From a virus, in the IMG/VR virus record IMGVR_UViG_3300037427_000580, positions 1 through 52,852 of that record: a stretch of 52,852 nt of DNA. The stretch is one strand, 5' to 3'. Made by a program: the position numbers and the translations under genes. Position 1 is the first letter of the stretch. Each line of letters starts with the position of its first letter. Under the pieces are notes generated by a model. It had not been told where the DNA came from and searched no databases. It saw only the letters and a list, made by a program, of their open reading frames with translations. Of the stretch, positions 15,948 to 22,664 are shown piece by piece.

Positions 15948-16095
15948 TCACATCTTCCTTTTTACGATAAACTTCTACGTAACTTTCACATTTAGGACAA
16001 GATAAATTAGTTACCATATCATAATCTTCATTATCTTCTTCAATATCGTGATCCCCACCCCAAATCAATTCATTACTACAATGCCAACATCTCAT
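15937..16095 (-). CDS. short zinc-ribbon protein
   Basis: A 52-residue protein with two metal-binding knuckles, CWHC at 3-6 and CPKC at 33-36, separated by an acidic loop (GGDHDIEEDNEDYD). Such a treble-clef or ribbon is common in small phage proteins that bind nucleic acid or protein. The ATG overlaps the preceding stop as ATGA, and the 3' end overlaps UvsY by 11 bases, which supports translation as part of the operon. Very similar small proteins occur next to UvsY in marine T4-like phages, as I recall. Confidence 0.8.
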   Translation of the reverse strand: MRCWHCSNELIWGGDHDIEEDNEDYDMVTNLSCPKCESYVEVYRKKEDVNED

Positions 16096-16346
16096 ATATC
16101 AGTCCCTTTACTTTGTTCTAAAACTTCCACTATCTTCTTTTCAGTAGAACATATAACACGTTCTATATCTTTTGCTCTACCATATTCCATATAAAGTTTA
16201 GCAGTCATTTTTTTAATTAGTACTGGATCGTTAGCACCATTAATACACTCTTCTACAGTTTCAAATGAAGGCCTTTCGAACACGTACATATCTTTCATTC
16301 CATTGGGTAACAATGTACTAAAAATAATAACAATCAAATAATCCAT
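16092..16346 (-). CDS. small protein with hydrophobic N-terminus, unknown
   Basis: An 84-residue protein. Residues 1-13 (MDYLIVIIFSTLL) are hydrophobic and could be a short membrane anchor or secretion signal; the rest is charged and helical with two Cys (34 and 66), which could form a disulfide if exported. It overlaps the zinc-ribbon gene as ATGA and follows the gene upstream after two bases. No family recognised. Confidence 0.6.
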   Translation of the reverse strand: MDYLIVIIFSTLLPNGMKDMYVFERPSFETVEECINGANDPVLIKKMTAKLYMEYGRAKDIERVICSTEKKIVEVLEQSKGTDI

Positions 16347-16348
16347 AA

Positions 16349-16603
16349 CTATCTCTTTTTTAATTTCTTCTGTGGTTTCTCTATCTGTGGTTCATCTTTG
16401 GGTGATTTATTGAAAATAACTTTCTGTCTCATTGCTAATTGAGAACGGAACTTATGTTTATGTTCTGGTACATTTTCAATATATATCTTTATAGCAGTAT
16501 AACCAAATCCTTTAAATAAAAGTAATCCATCTTTCCATACAATACCCTTTCCCTTATCTAATTCAAGAGCAAAATTACCATATGTGTATGTTAATATAGA
16601 CAT
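16349..16603 (-). CDS. small basic protein, unknown
   Basis: An 84-residue protein with a beta-rich first half (LTYTYGNFALELDKGKGIVW) and a Lys/Pro-rich basic tail (KPQKKLKKR), suggesting contact with nucleic acid or another protein. The ATG at 16603 lies within the -10 box of a sigma70-like promoter, so mRNA made from that promoter would miss the start; only read-through from upstream could use it. No ribosome site precedes it. Function unknown. Confidence 0.55.
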   Translation of the reverse strand: MSILTYTYGNFALELDKGKGIVWKDGLLLFKGFGYTAIKIYIENVPEHKHKFRSQLAMRQKVIFNKSPKDEPQIEKPQKKLKKR

Positions 16604-16630
16604 TATAACACAATTACTTTACTGTGTCAA
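16602..16630 (-). promoter_or_regulatory. consensus sigma70 promoter heading the recombination operon
   Basis: TTGACA (16625-16630), spacer 17, TATAAT (16602-16607), a perfect match, located in the 3' end of the tube-like gene. It would transcribe the dense operon from about 16.6 to 4.5 kb (zinc ribbon, UvsY, UvsW, gp55, gp47 and onward). Its -10 includes the ATG at 16603. Confidence 0.75.
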
Positions 16631-17147
16631 TTGAATACTTCCTATATGCAAATTGAACTGAACCCACTAGATATTCTATTTCAGTTCCTTGCACGTTAAA
16701 TTCTAATGCACCTAAACTTATTGGGTACAAATCTATGAATTTAATTTCAATGTTGGGTTGATATTGTGCAGTAGTAACTAGAAGAGATCCATCTGAATGA
16801 GTTAACCCTGCGTGTGTGTTTGTTTGCTGTAATGTAGATTGTAGATTTGCTCTTTGTTGAAAGTTATCTGGATATCCTAATCCTTCTAACCAATCATATA
16901 TTTCTTTAAAGTTTTTTAAATCTTCGTCTACTTGAAATCTTAAATCTAATGGAGAGAATACAAGCTTATCGCCTGGTACTGGTATCTTAATAAAGATATT
17001 TTCTTGATCTACTTGTCCTAATGTGATGTCTGGTATAGATGCCGCTGTACAAAAATAATTGACATTTGGTAATTTTTGAATAGCAAATTTAAAACCCTGG
17101 GGTGATAAAAAGCTAAGATTTCCGGGCATAGTTCCTTGAAGTGCCAT
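16614..17147 (-). CDS. second tail-tube-family protein (gp19-like; gp3 position)
   Basis: A 177-residue virion protein starting MALQGTMPGNLSFLSPQGFK. The pattern (IPDITLGQVDQEN, KIPVPGDKLVFSPLDLRFQVDED, EWL-type helix, late YPISLGALEF) is that of the T4 gp19 tube family, which is also seen in tube-terminator and baseplate proteins. The main tube gene is at 24.3 kb, so this is a paralogue; in marine T4-like genomes a gene in this place after gp23 is often called gp3, the tail-tube terminator. A late promoter and AAGGAG precede it, inside a 13-base inverted repeat. Confidence 0.75.
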   Translation of the reverse strand: MALQGTMPGNLSFLSPQGFKFAIQKLPNVNYFCTAASIPDITLGQVDQENIFIKIPVPGDKLVFSPLDLRFQVDEDLKNFKEIYDWLEGLGYPDNFQQRANLQSTLQQTNTHAGLTHSDGSLLVTTAQYQPNIEIKFIDLYPISLGALEFNVQGTEIEYLVGSVQFAYRKYSIDTVK

Positions 17148-17190
17148 TGCGTAAACTCCTTATATACTCTATTTATAAGTTTACGCAATG
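17145..17190. repeat. perfect 13-base inverted repeat around a late promoter and start codon
   Basis: CATTGCGTAAACT (17145-17157) and AGTTTACGCAATG (17178-17190) are exact reverse complements separated by 20 bases. The gap holds the late promoter TATAAATA and the ribosome site; one arm contains the ATG of the tube-like gene. Since transcription would start inside the gap, the mRNA has only one arm, so a DNA-level role (operator) or a duplication remnant is more likely than an RNA hairpin. Confidence 0.85.
17170..17177 (-). promoter_or_regulatory. T4-type late promoter, tube-like gene
   Basis: Exact TATAAATA on the minus strand, 23 bases before the ATG at 17147, with TT before it as in the other copies. 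Confidence 0.85.
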
Positions 17191-17202
17191 ACTAGTTTAT
17201 AA

Positions 17203-18222
17203 TTAAGGCTTCATAGCATCAATGCCAGGAAGATAGTCACTCATACCCAATAATTCTCCAGTAGAGAATTTACCATCGAACGGATCTAATTGTCCGTCAT
17301 GAATTTTATTAGCTATCATAACAGCAACGTCAGACACTTCTTCGGGCATATTTGTCATTGGAGCCATTTCTACCATTCCAGTATCCATACCTCCCCAAGT
17401 ATCAGAAGTTTCCCAACTACCATCAATAACAGCCATTACTCTTTCAACATAGTAAGGACCCCATTGATCAATTATAGCAGTCAATTGTGTATTTGGGGCA
17501 AACATAATCATATCAGAAGCTTGTCCAAAAGCTTTCACTCCGTATTCTTCAGCAACTTGTAAAGCCGCTGGTGAATCTGTATGCTGTGTAATGATATCAG
17601 CACCTTGTTGTATTAATACTCTAGCGGCATCGCCTTCTTTACCTGGATCATACCAAGTATTTACCCATACTACATCTATATCAAAATCAGGATTTACAGA
17701 AGTAGCACCTAACCAAAACGAATTAATTCCACGAATAACTTCCGGGATAGGAAATGAAGCAATATAACCAGCTTTACCTTTTTCACTCATCATTCCTGCA
17801 ATCACGCCTTGTATATATCTACCTTCATAAAACTTTGAAGAGTAAACTGACATATTAGGGGCAGTTTTATAACCAGTGGCATGTTCAAATTTCACATCAG
17901 GAAATCTTTTAGCAACTTTTAACATTGCGTCCATATATCCAAATGATGTAGCAAATATAATATCAGCACCTTGCAGAGCCATATTAGTCATAACTCTTTC
18001 AGCATCAGGACCTTCAGCAACATTCTCTACATAAAAAGTTTCTACTAATCCACCTAGTTCTTCTTCAACCATCTGTCGGCCTTGATCGTGCATATATGTC
18101 CAGCCATGATCGCCTACTGGTCCTACATACACAAATCCCACTTTAACTTTTTCATCTGCTAAAGCGGGTGTAATTAAAAATAACGACAATAATACTATTG
18201 TCAATGATCTAATAAAATTCAT
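17203..18222 (-). CDS. BMP-family (PnrA-like) ABC transporter substrate-binding protein
   Basis: A 339-residue periplasmic binding protein. I set the start at the ATG at 18222, which has AAAGGA six bases upstream; the frame extends 29 codons further but only from a TTG. Residues 1-22 form a signal peptide ending ITPALA before DEKVKVGFVYVGP; no lipobox cysteine is seen. GPVGDHGWTYMHD, GADIIFATSFGYMD, EGRYIQGVIAG and a late ADIITQHTDSPA fit the Bmp/PnrA family, whose known members bind purine nucleosides or similar solutes. It is placed between gp23 and the tube-like gene with its own leader. No permease or ATPase gene is nearby, so it would have to work with the host transporter. Confidence 0.93.
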   Translation of the reverse strand: MNFIRSLTIVLLSLFLITPALADEKVKVGFVYVGPVGDHGWTYMHDQGRQMVEEELGGLVETFYVENVAEGPDAERVMTNMALQGADIIFATSFGYMDAMLKVAKRFPDVKFEHATGYKTAPNMSVYSSKFYEGRYIQGVIAGMMSEKGKAGYIASFPIPEVIRGINSFWLGATSVNPDFDIDVVWVNTWYDPGKEGDAARVLIQQGADIITQHTDSPAALQVAEEYGVKAFGQASDMIMFAPNTQLTAIIDQWGPYYVERVMAVIDGSWETSDTWGGMDTGMVEMAPMTNMPEEVSDVAVMIANKIHDGQLDPFDGKFSTGELLGMSDYLPGIDAMKP

Positions 18223-18239
18223 TGATAATCCTTTCGAGG

Positions 18240-18310
18240 GTGTTGCGGCAGGATCGTAAGGAGATACTCTGCCAGTTTTTGATAATACGTTACATTTGTC
18301 GTAACACAAC
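18240..18310 (-). promoter_or_regulatory. structured 5' leader of the BMP gene, candidate cis-regulatory RNA
   Basis: Three complementary pairs lie in the untranslated leader: GTTAC/GTAAC (18289-18293 with 18301-18305), GGCAG/CTGCC (18247-18251 with 18269-18273) and GTGTT/AACAC (18240-18244 with 18303-18307). The first and third share bases 18303-18305 and exclude each other, and the third ends six bases from the ribosome site. A possible -10 (TATATA) is at 18311-18316 with no clear -35. I match it to no known riboswitch class. Confidence 0.4.
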
Positions 18311-18331
18311 TATATAGTATTTCAAAAACCC

Positions 18332-18359
18332 AAAAAAAAGAGGGCCGTTAAGCCCTCTT
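18332..18359 (-). terminator. intrinsic terminator after gp23
   Basis: An 8-base-pair stem, AAGAGGGC (18338-18345) with GCCCTCTT (18352-18359), a 6-base loop, and on the minus strand an uninterrupted run of eight T. It ends transcription of the capsid gene before the BMP gene. Confidence 0.92.
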
Positions 18360-18382
18360 AAAGTTTTTATGTGATACTGAGA

Positions 18383-19795
18383 TTACATTAAGTTATTAAC
18401 TTTTGTTAATCTGTAATACTTGTTACCATCTCCAGAACCAAGTCTAGCCGCAACACCGTTAGCATCAGCAGTAGCGAAAGGATTTGCTACCATACCGTAA
18501 CGAGTTTTGAAACCAATCTTTGGTTGAAAAGATTGCTCACCAATTGCTCTTACCATTTGAAGAGGTACATAAGGACAATAGAAAAGTCCAGCATCAAAGG
18601 CACTAGAACCTTTATACCCTAATGTGTAGTAATGAGCCGCAGAAGCGCCTGAACTTGCAGGTGCGAAATAAGGATCGATATACACTTTGATTCTTCCGTT
18701 AAGAACACCAGCAAATGTATTTCCTGTATCGTCTACGTTTAGGTTGTTGTTTAGAGCAGGTGTGTAGTCAAGTACACCAGCCATTTGAAGTGCAGAAGCT
18801 ACATCAGAAGAACATAACATTACGTTACCTTTACCTCGTCTGGTTGCTTTTGCTAGTTCGTTAGCATCACGTTCAATGTTGAACATTAAGCCTTTGAACT
18901 TTTCAACACTCCAACGTCCATTTGAGTCTGTATCAAGATCAAATGTACCAGCGGCAGTTGTGTTGTTTTGTGAACCAGCTACAGCAGAGTAGTTAATTGT
19001 TCTCACAACTTCTCTGTTGATCTCAGCTAAGATTTCAGCAGATAGTATGTTTGACAATTCGGTTTCAGCATCAAGTCCGTGAATTGCTTTCAAGTCTTGT
19101 GCTAATTCCATTGTGTACTCAGCTTTTAGGGCTCTTGAAACAGCAGTTACAGAAATTTTCTCGATTGAGAAAGCCATTTCGTTGAAACCGTTATTAGCAG
19201 TTCCGTCACCCAATGCTTCACTTTGAGCAGTTGTCATACCTGTGTGGACGTTATAAGCACCACCAGTTGACGAAGCCGATCTTGCAGTAGGATCAGTTCC
19301 TGCCATTACTCCACCAGCAGAAGAGTTAGCCGCTCCGAAAGAGGCTGTATTCGCTCCGTTACCAGCGCCTCTAGATACGTGAGTTCCTGCTTCATTGAAG
19401 AGTGCTTCACTACCTGATTGAGATGCTAGTCTGGATCTCATTGCGAAAATGAGTCCTGTTGGTCCAGTCATTGGTTGAACACCGCAAACATCATATGCTA
19501 TAAGATTTGGCATAGAACGTCTTACGAGTGAGATTAAAACGGGATCAAAAGTGTCTACACTACCAGCAGATGCTGTAGAACTTGAGGCTCCCATTGCGTT
19601 AGTTGGCGCCGCTTCTCCAAGTAGAGAAGGACTTCTATATCCACCAGAACCAGCGTTTTGCTCTCTGGCAGAATTTTCTTGGTTTTCAAGAAGAGTTGCA
19701 GTTACGGCTCTCTTATGGGCATCCTTTATTTCTGCTAAATCAGGGTGCTCAAGAACTGGCTGCCACTTCTTTTGAAGTTCATCAGATTGATACAT
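18383..19795 (-). CDS. 23: major capsid protein gp23
   Basis: A 470-residue protein collinear with T4 gp23. The N-terminal prosequence of about 60 residues ends in SLLGE (E61), followed by AAPTN, a fitting site for the gp21 protease, which in T4 cuts after Glu65. The HK97-type core follows, with RSMPNLIAYDVCGVQPMTGPTG typical of the family. A late promoter stands upstream and the strong terminator downstream, as expected for the most abundant late product. It follows scaffold gp22. Confidence 0.96.
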   Translation of the reverse strand: MYQSDELQKKWQPVLEHPDLAEIKDAHKRAVTATLLENQENSAREQNAGSGGYRSPSLLGEAAPTNAMGASSSTASAGSVDTFDPVLISLVRRSMPNLIAYDVCGVQPMTGPTGLIFAMRSRLASQSGSEALFNEAGTHVSRGAGNGANTASFGAANSSAGGVMAGTDPTARSASSTGGAYNVHTGMTTAQSEALGDGTANNGFNEMAFSIEKISVTAVSRALKAEYTMELAQDLKAIHGLDAETELSNILSAEILAEINREVVRTINYSAVAGSQNNTTAAGTFDLDTDSNGRWSVEKFKGLMFNIERDANELAKATRRGKGNVMLCSSDVASALQMAGVLDYTPALNNNLNVDDTGNTFAGVLNGRIKVYIDPYFAPASSGASAAHYYTLGYKGSSAFDAGLFYCPYVPLQMVRAIGEQSFQPKIGFKTRYGMVANPFATADANGVAARLGSGDGNKYYRLTKVNNLM

Positions 19796-19836
19796 ATTAG
19801 TTTCTCCTTTAAACTATTTTCAGCCTTTAGTTACAA

Positions 19837-19844
19837 TATTTATA
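19837..19844 (-). promoter_or_regulatory. 23: T4-type late promoter, gp23
   Basis: Exact TATAAATA, 41 bases before the gp23 start at 19795, preceded by AATT. Confidence 0.9.
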
Positions 19845-19849
19845 AATTA

Positions 19850-20968
19850 TTACTTTTTGATGCTTCGAGATATGGCCTGCGTGTACGCGGCCATAGAGCC
19901 GTTCACTTGGTTACTATCTTCCTCTATATTCTCCAGAGGTTCTTCCTCACTCACATCATTCTCATTTACCACTTCCCCGTCTTTTGGAAAATAGTTCTCC
20001 TTGATAGTCTTTAGCTTGTCGATATACTTCTCGTCTTCTACATCAACACCTTCAGCTAGGGACTTCAATTTCTCTTTCTGAGTCTCTGTTAGTTCTTCGC
20101 TAACTTGAATGAAAGCTTCATTCTTTTTCATCTCAGATAATGCTTTTTTAACTTCGATATTCTTTTCGATTTCTTCATTGACTGATTTTTCTAGTTCTTC
20201 AACTTTAGAAGCCATCTCATCAACAATATCTACTTTATCTTCTGGAATGTCAATATAGTTTTCTGTGAAAAGATTACGTAAGCCAACCATAAAGTTTTCA
20301 ACGATTTCAGAACGTATGCCTTTTTCGATGGCAAGTTCATTATCTTTAACCCACTCTTCAGCGACATACTCTAGATAATCGTCAAGCTTTTTAGTTAAGT
20401 CTTCTTTTAGAGACTCTTTTTCAGCTTCGATTTCAGCATTCATATCTACTGTTGCGTTTTCTAGTACTTCATTTACTTTTGAAAGTACAGCGGCTTCAAA
20501 GATTGTTGTTGCTTTATCTTTAAAGTCTTCTGACAAATCTTCGTTACCAAATAATGCTTTAACATCATCTGAAATATCGATATCGTCTTTAGATACTTTA
20601 ATTGTTTCTTTAAGTGTTGGTGCTTTTTCAGTTTCAGCTACTTCTTCATTAGCAGGTTTCATCATGGTTGTTACCATATCTTTAACACCTGATTTATTCA
20701 TAGAGTTAAGTTTCTGAACCATAGCATTGATCATACCAACTTTAGTACCAGGGAGTTTTTGAGCAGGCTCACCGGCTCCCTTTTTGGCTTCTTTGCCTGA
20801 ATTTGACTTAGGATCTGGATCTGGAATTTCTGAAGGATCACCCATTGACGCCTTTTTACCTTCGTCAATTGAACTATCATCTGACTCAACAGCTTCAACT
20901 TCCTGATCAGCAACCACGTCCTCGAGGATTTCTTCCTCTTGAGTGTTTTCTTGAACTTGATCGGACAT
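19850..20968 (-). CDS. 22: prohead scaffold gp22
   Basis: A 372-residue, very acidic helical protein placed between protease gp21 and capsid gp23, as T4 gp22. The middle 130-300 is rich in long charged helices (KVEELEKSVNEEIEKNIEVK) as in the T4 core scaffold, with an unordered Gly/Pro/Asp/Ser region at 30-75. The scaffold shapes the prohead and is then degraded by gp21. It is longer than T4 gp22 (about 270), mainly by the N-terminal region. Confidence 0.9.
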   Translation of the reverse strand: MSDQVQENTQEEEILEDVVADQEVEAVESDDSSIDEGKKASMGDPSEIPDPDPKSNSGKEAKKGAGEPAQKLPGTKVGMINAMVQKLNSMNKSGVKDMVTTMMKPANEEVAETEKAPTLKETIKVSKDDIDISDDVKALFGNEDLSEDFKDKATTIFEAAVLSKVNEVLENATVDMNAEIEAEKESLKEDLTKKLDDYLEYVAEEWVKDNELAIEKGIRSEIVENFMVGLRNLFTENYIDIPEDKVDIVDEMASKVEELEKSVNEEIEKNIEVKKALSEMKKNEAFIQVSEELTETQKEKLKSLAEGVDVEDEKYIDKLKTIKENYFPKDGEVVNENDVSEEEPLENIEEDSNQVNGSMAAYTQAISRSIKK

Positions 20969-21008
20969 CTATTTGCTCCTTGTTTTGATCATTTTATTAA
21001 TTACAATC

Positions 21009-21016
21009 TATTTATA
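21009..21016 (-). promoter_or_regulatory. 22: T4-type late promoter, gp22
   Basis: Exact TATAAATA, 40 bases upstream of the gp22 start and just after the gp21 stop. Confidence 0.88.
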
Positions 21017-21020
21017 AATT

Positions 21021-21671
21021 TTATAGTTTTGATAGAAAATCTTCAAAGACTTTCAACTTTACATTCTCTAACTCACTTCTCGAGGCTGTTTTAACCTCAT
21101 TCTGCATGTCAGCGATATCGGCTTCACGTATCATACCGTTATCCCATACCCATTCTTTGCTTTCCATAATGCCATTAACGAAGGCACTAGGTGCAGATGG
21201 ATCAGCAACTATATCAGCGGCAGTTGCTAGATAAAAATCTTTTTGTACTTCTTGGGCGCCGCCCTTTTGCTGTAAACTTCCCATACCACGACTTGATACA
21301 CCAAGTTGTGCGCCTTCTTTCATAAGAGACTCAACTATTTTACCATATGGTGTTTCAGTCATAATTTTTGCTTTACCAATGAAATTAGAACCTTCTTTTC
21401 TTAGTGATGTTATAAGATGTGACACTCTCTCTAAATTAATAGTAGGTCCTTGTGGATGTCCAAGTTCACCATATGCTCTCTTCTTTTGAATATATTCTTG
21501 ATCATATCTTGCTACTTCATTAGCTAGAATGGCACTCGGATAAACTCTTCCATTTCTATTTTTAATATCGCCTTGCATAAAGACACCTTCTATATGAAGA
21601 CTTTTCTTTCCGTCTTTTTCTTCGTGCAGATATTGAACTTCTTCAAAGTTGTCTTCACATATTAGTTTCAT
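21021..21671 (-). CDS. 21: prohead maturation protease gp21
   Basis: A 216-residue serine protease of the T4 prohead type (peptidase S77-like). The catalytic His lies in YGELGHP near residue 72 and the Ser in LGVSSRGMG near 126; IEGVFMQGDIKNRNGRVYP at the front is a family hallmark. It matures the prohead by cutting gp22, gp23 and core proteins after Glu. Its start overlaps the stop of the small protein at 21671, so the two are coupled. Confidence 0.93.
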   Translation of the reverse strand: MKLICEDNFEEVQYLHEEKDGKKSLHIEGVFMQGDIKNRNGRVYPSAILANEVARYDQEYIQKKRAYGELGHPQGPTINLERVSHLITSLRKEGSNFIGKAKIMTETPYGKIVESLMKEGAQLGVSSRGMGSLQQKGGAQEVQKDFYLATAADIVADPSAPSAFVNGIMESKEWVWDNGMIREADIADMQNEVKTASRSELENVKLKVFEDFLSKL

Positions 21672-21928
21672 TAGATTGAATCTCCTGCGGCTACTTGTGT
21701 ACCCGATACTGTAGTAGGTCCACGTAATCCCTGGCCAATAAATAAATTAACTACCATCTGGCCATTAGCGGGTATTTTTATTGTTCCGACATCGGCATCA
21801 TCAGCCGCGTTTCGGACTGTTACAGTTACAGCAGAAGTATGTCCACAAAGATGAACTGCTGTACAGTCATCAAATTTTGTAGTACCAGTAGCTAGTGCTG
21901 TAGATGTCCCTTTTACTGTTATTCCCAT
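21671..21928 (-). CDS. small beta-rich virion-like protein, unknown
   Basis: An 85-residue protein rich in Thr, Val, Gly and Ala, with alternating strands (AVTVTVRNAADDADVGTIKI, then MVVNLFIGQGLRG) like a small Ig-type or decoration-protein sandwich. It lies between the core-like gene and gp21 and shares one base with the gp21 start. This place in the head cluster suggests a capsid-associated protein, but T4 has no equivalent that I recognise. Confidence 0.6.
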   Translation of the reverse strand: MGITVKGTSTALATGTTKFDDCTAVHLCGHTSAVTVTVRNAADDADVGTIKIPANGQMVVNLFIGQGLRGPTTVSGTQVAAGDSI

Positions 21929-21938
21929 TTCTTTGTCC

Positions 21939-22403
21939 TTAATTATTTTGCATAATATCTAAGACTTTCATTAAGCCTTCTGGTCCACTGTCCAGTAACT
22001 TTTCAACTTTAGCCTTAGTATCAGCTTTTTTAATTCTTTTATCGAATGACTTAGTGATCATATTGGCAGTTTGCATATCAATCATCATCTGTTTGCCATT
22101 CTTAAACTTAATTTTTTGAGCCTGTTTATCTTTAACTATCTTACGTAAAGTATCTAAAACGCCTTCATCTAACTTTTTTTTTTCGTCTTCTACTTCGACT
22201 TCTTCTTTGATACTTCCGTTAAAGATATGATCTTGTCCTCTAGGCTCAGCATCAGATTTAGTAACTTTATGTTTAGCTACAAACTCTTCTTCCCCTTTAG
22301 AACGAGGCTTATATTTAATTGCTTCATCATCAGAATCTTTCGGTGCTATGTAATCTTTAGCATCGGCTTCGCCAATGAAATTACTGAACTTCTGTAGTCG
22401 CAT
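21939..22403 (-). CDS. prohead core-like protein (gp68 position)
   Basis: A 154-residue charged protein with a disordered N-terminal half and a C-terminal helical part (KIKFKNGKQMMIDMQTANMI, then KAKVEKLLDSGPEGLMKVLD). It overlaps the gp67-like gene by 23 bases and precedes gp21, the place of T4 gp68. Similar proteins with a 'KNGK ... ANMI' segment occur in the same spot in marine T4-like genomes. Probably an internal core component. Confidence 0.6.
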   Translation of the reverse strand: MRLQKFSNFIGEADAKDYIAPKDSDDEAIKYKPRSKGEEEFVAKHKVTKSDAEPRGQDHIFNGSIKEEVEVEDEKKKLDEGVLDTLRKIVKDKQAQKIKFKNGKQMMIDMQTANMITKSFDKRIKKADTKAKVEKLLDSGPEGLMKVLDIMQNN

Positions 22404-22632
22404 CTGTTGGTTCCTCTACTGGTTCGGCTGTCGCTACTTCTGGTTCTACAGTAACTTCTGGTTCTACTTCTTGAGTTTTCATAAAGTTAGCCGCAACATC
22501 TACTCTTTTTAGTTCTACTGCTTGTGCTACTCTATCTGCCATTAATTTATTAACAGCATTTTTAAACTCACCTGAATTACCAGACATTGCAAAATTTACT
22601 GCATCTGCGGAAGTGTATTCTTTCTCAGCCAT
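22381..22632 (-). CDS. 67: prohead core protein gp67-like
   Basis: An 83-residue protein with a short helical first half (DAVNFAMSGNSGEFKNAVNK) and a C-terminal tail made of Glu, Val, Pro and Thr. T4 gp67 (80 residues) has the same layout and position after portal gp20, and is the source of internal peptide after cleavage by gp21. A late promoter lies 20 bases upstream. Confidence 0.75.
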   Translation of the reverse strand: MAEKEYTSADAVNFAMSGNSGEFKNAVNKLMADRVAQAVELKRVDVAANFMKTQEVEPEVTVEPEVATAEPVEEPTDATTEVQ

Positions 22633-22651
22633 AATTTATTCTCCTATTGCA

Positions 22652-22659
22652 TATTTATA
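22652..22659 (-). promoter_or_regulatory. T4-type late promoter, prohead core genes
   Basis: Exact TATAAATA, 20 bases before the gp67-like start at 22632 and within a short gap after portal gp20. Confidence 0.88.
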
Positions 22660-22664
22660 ATTGT

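Noticed and set aside
18247-18280. Plus-strand terminator (GGCAG/CTGCC stem then TTTTT)
   Set aside because: There is no plus-strand gene to terminate; the stem is more useful as part of the BMP leader on the minus strand.
18223-18309. 29-codon N-terminal extension of the BMP protein from a TTG
   Set aside because: The signal peptide and AAAGGA ribosome site mark the ATG at 18222, and the extension has no ribosome site and codes for no plausible export signal.
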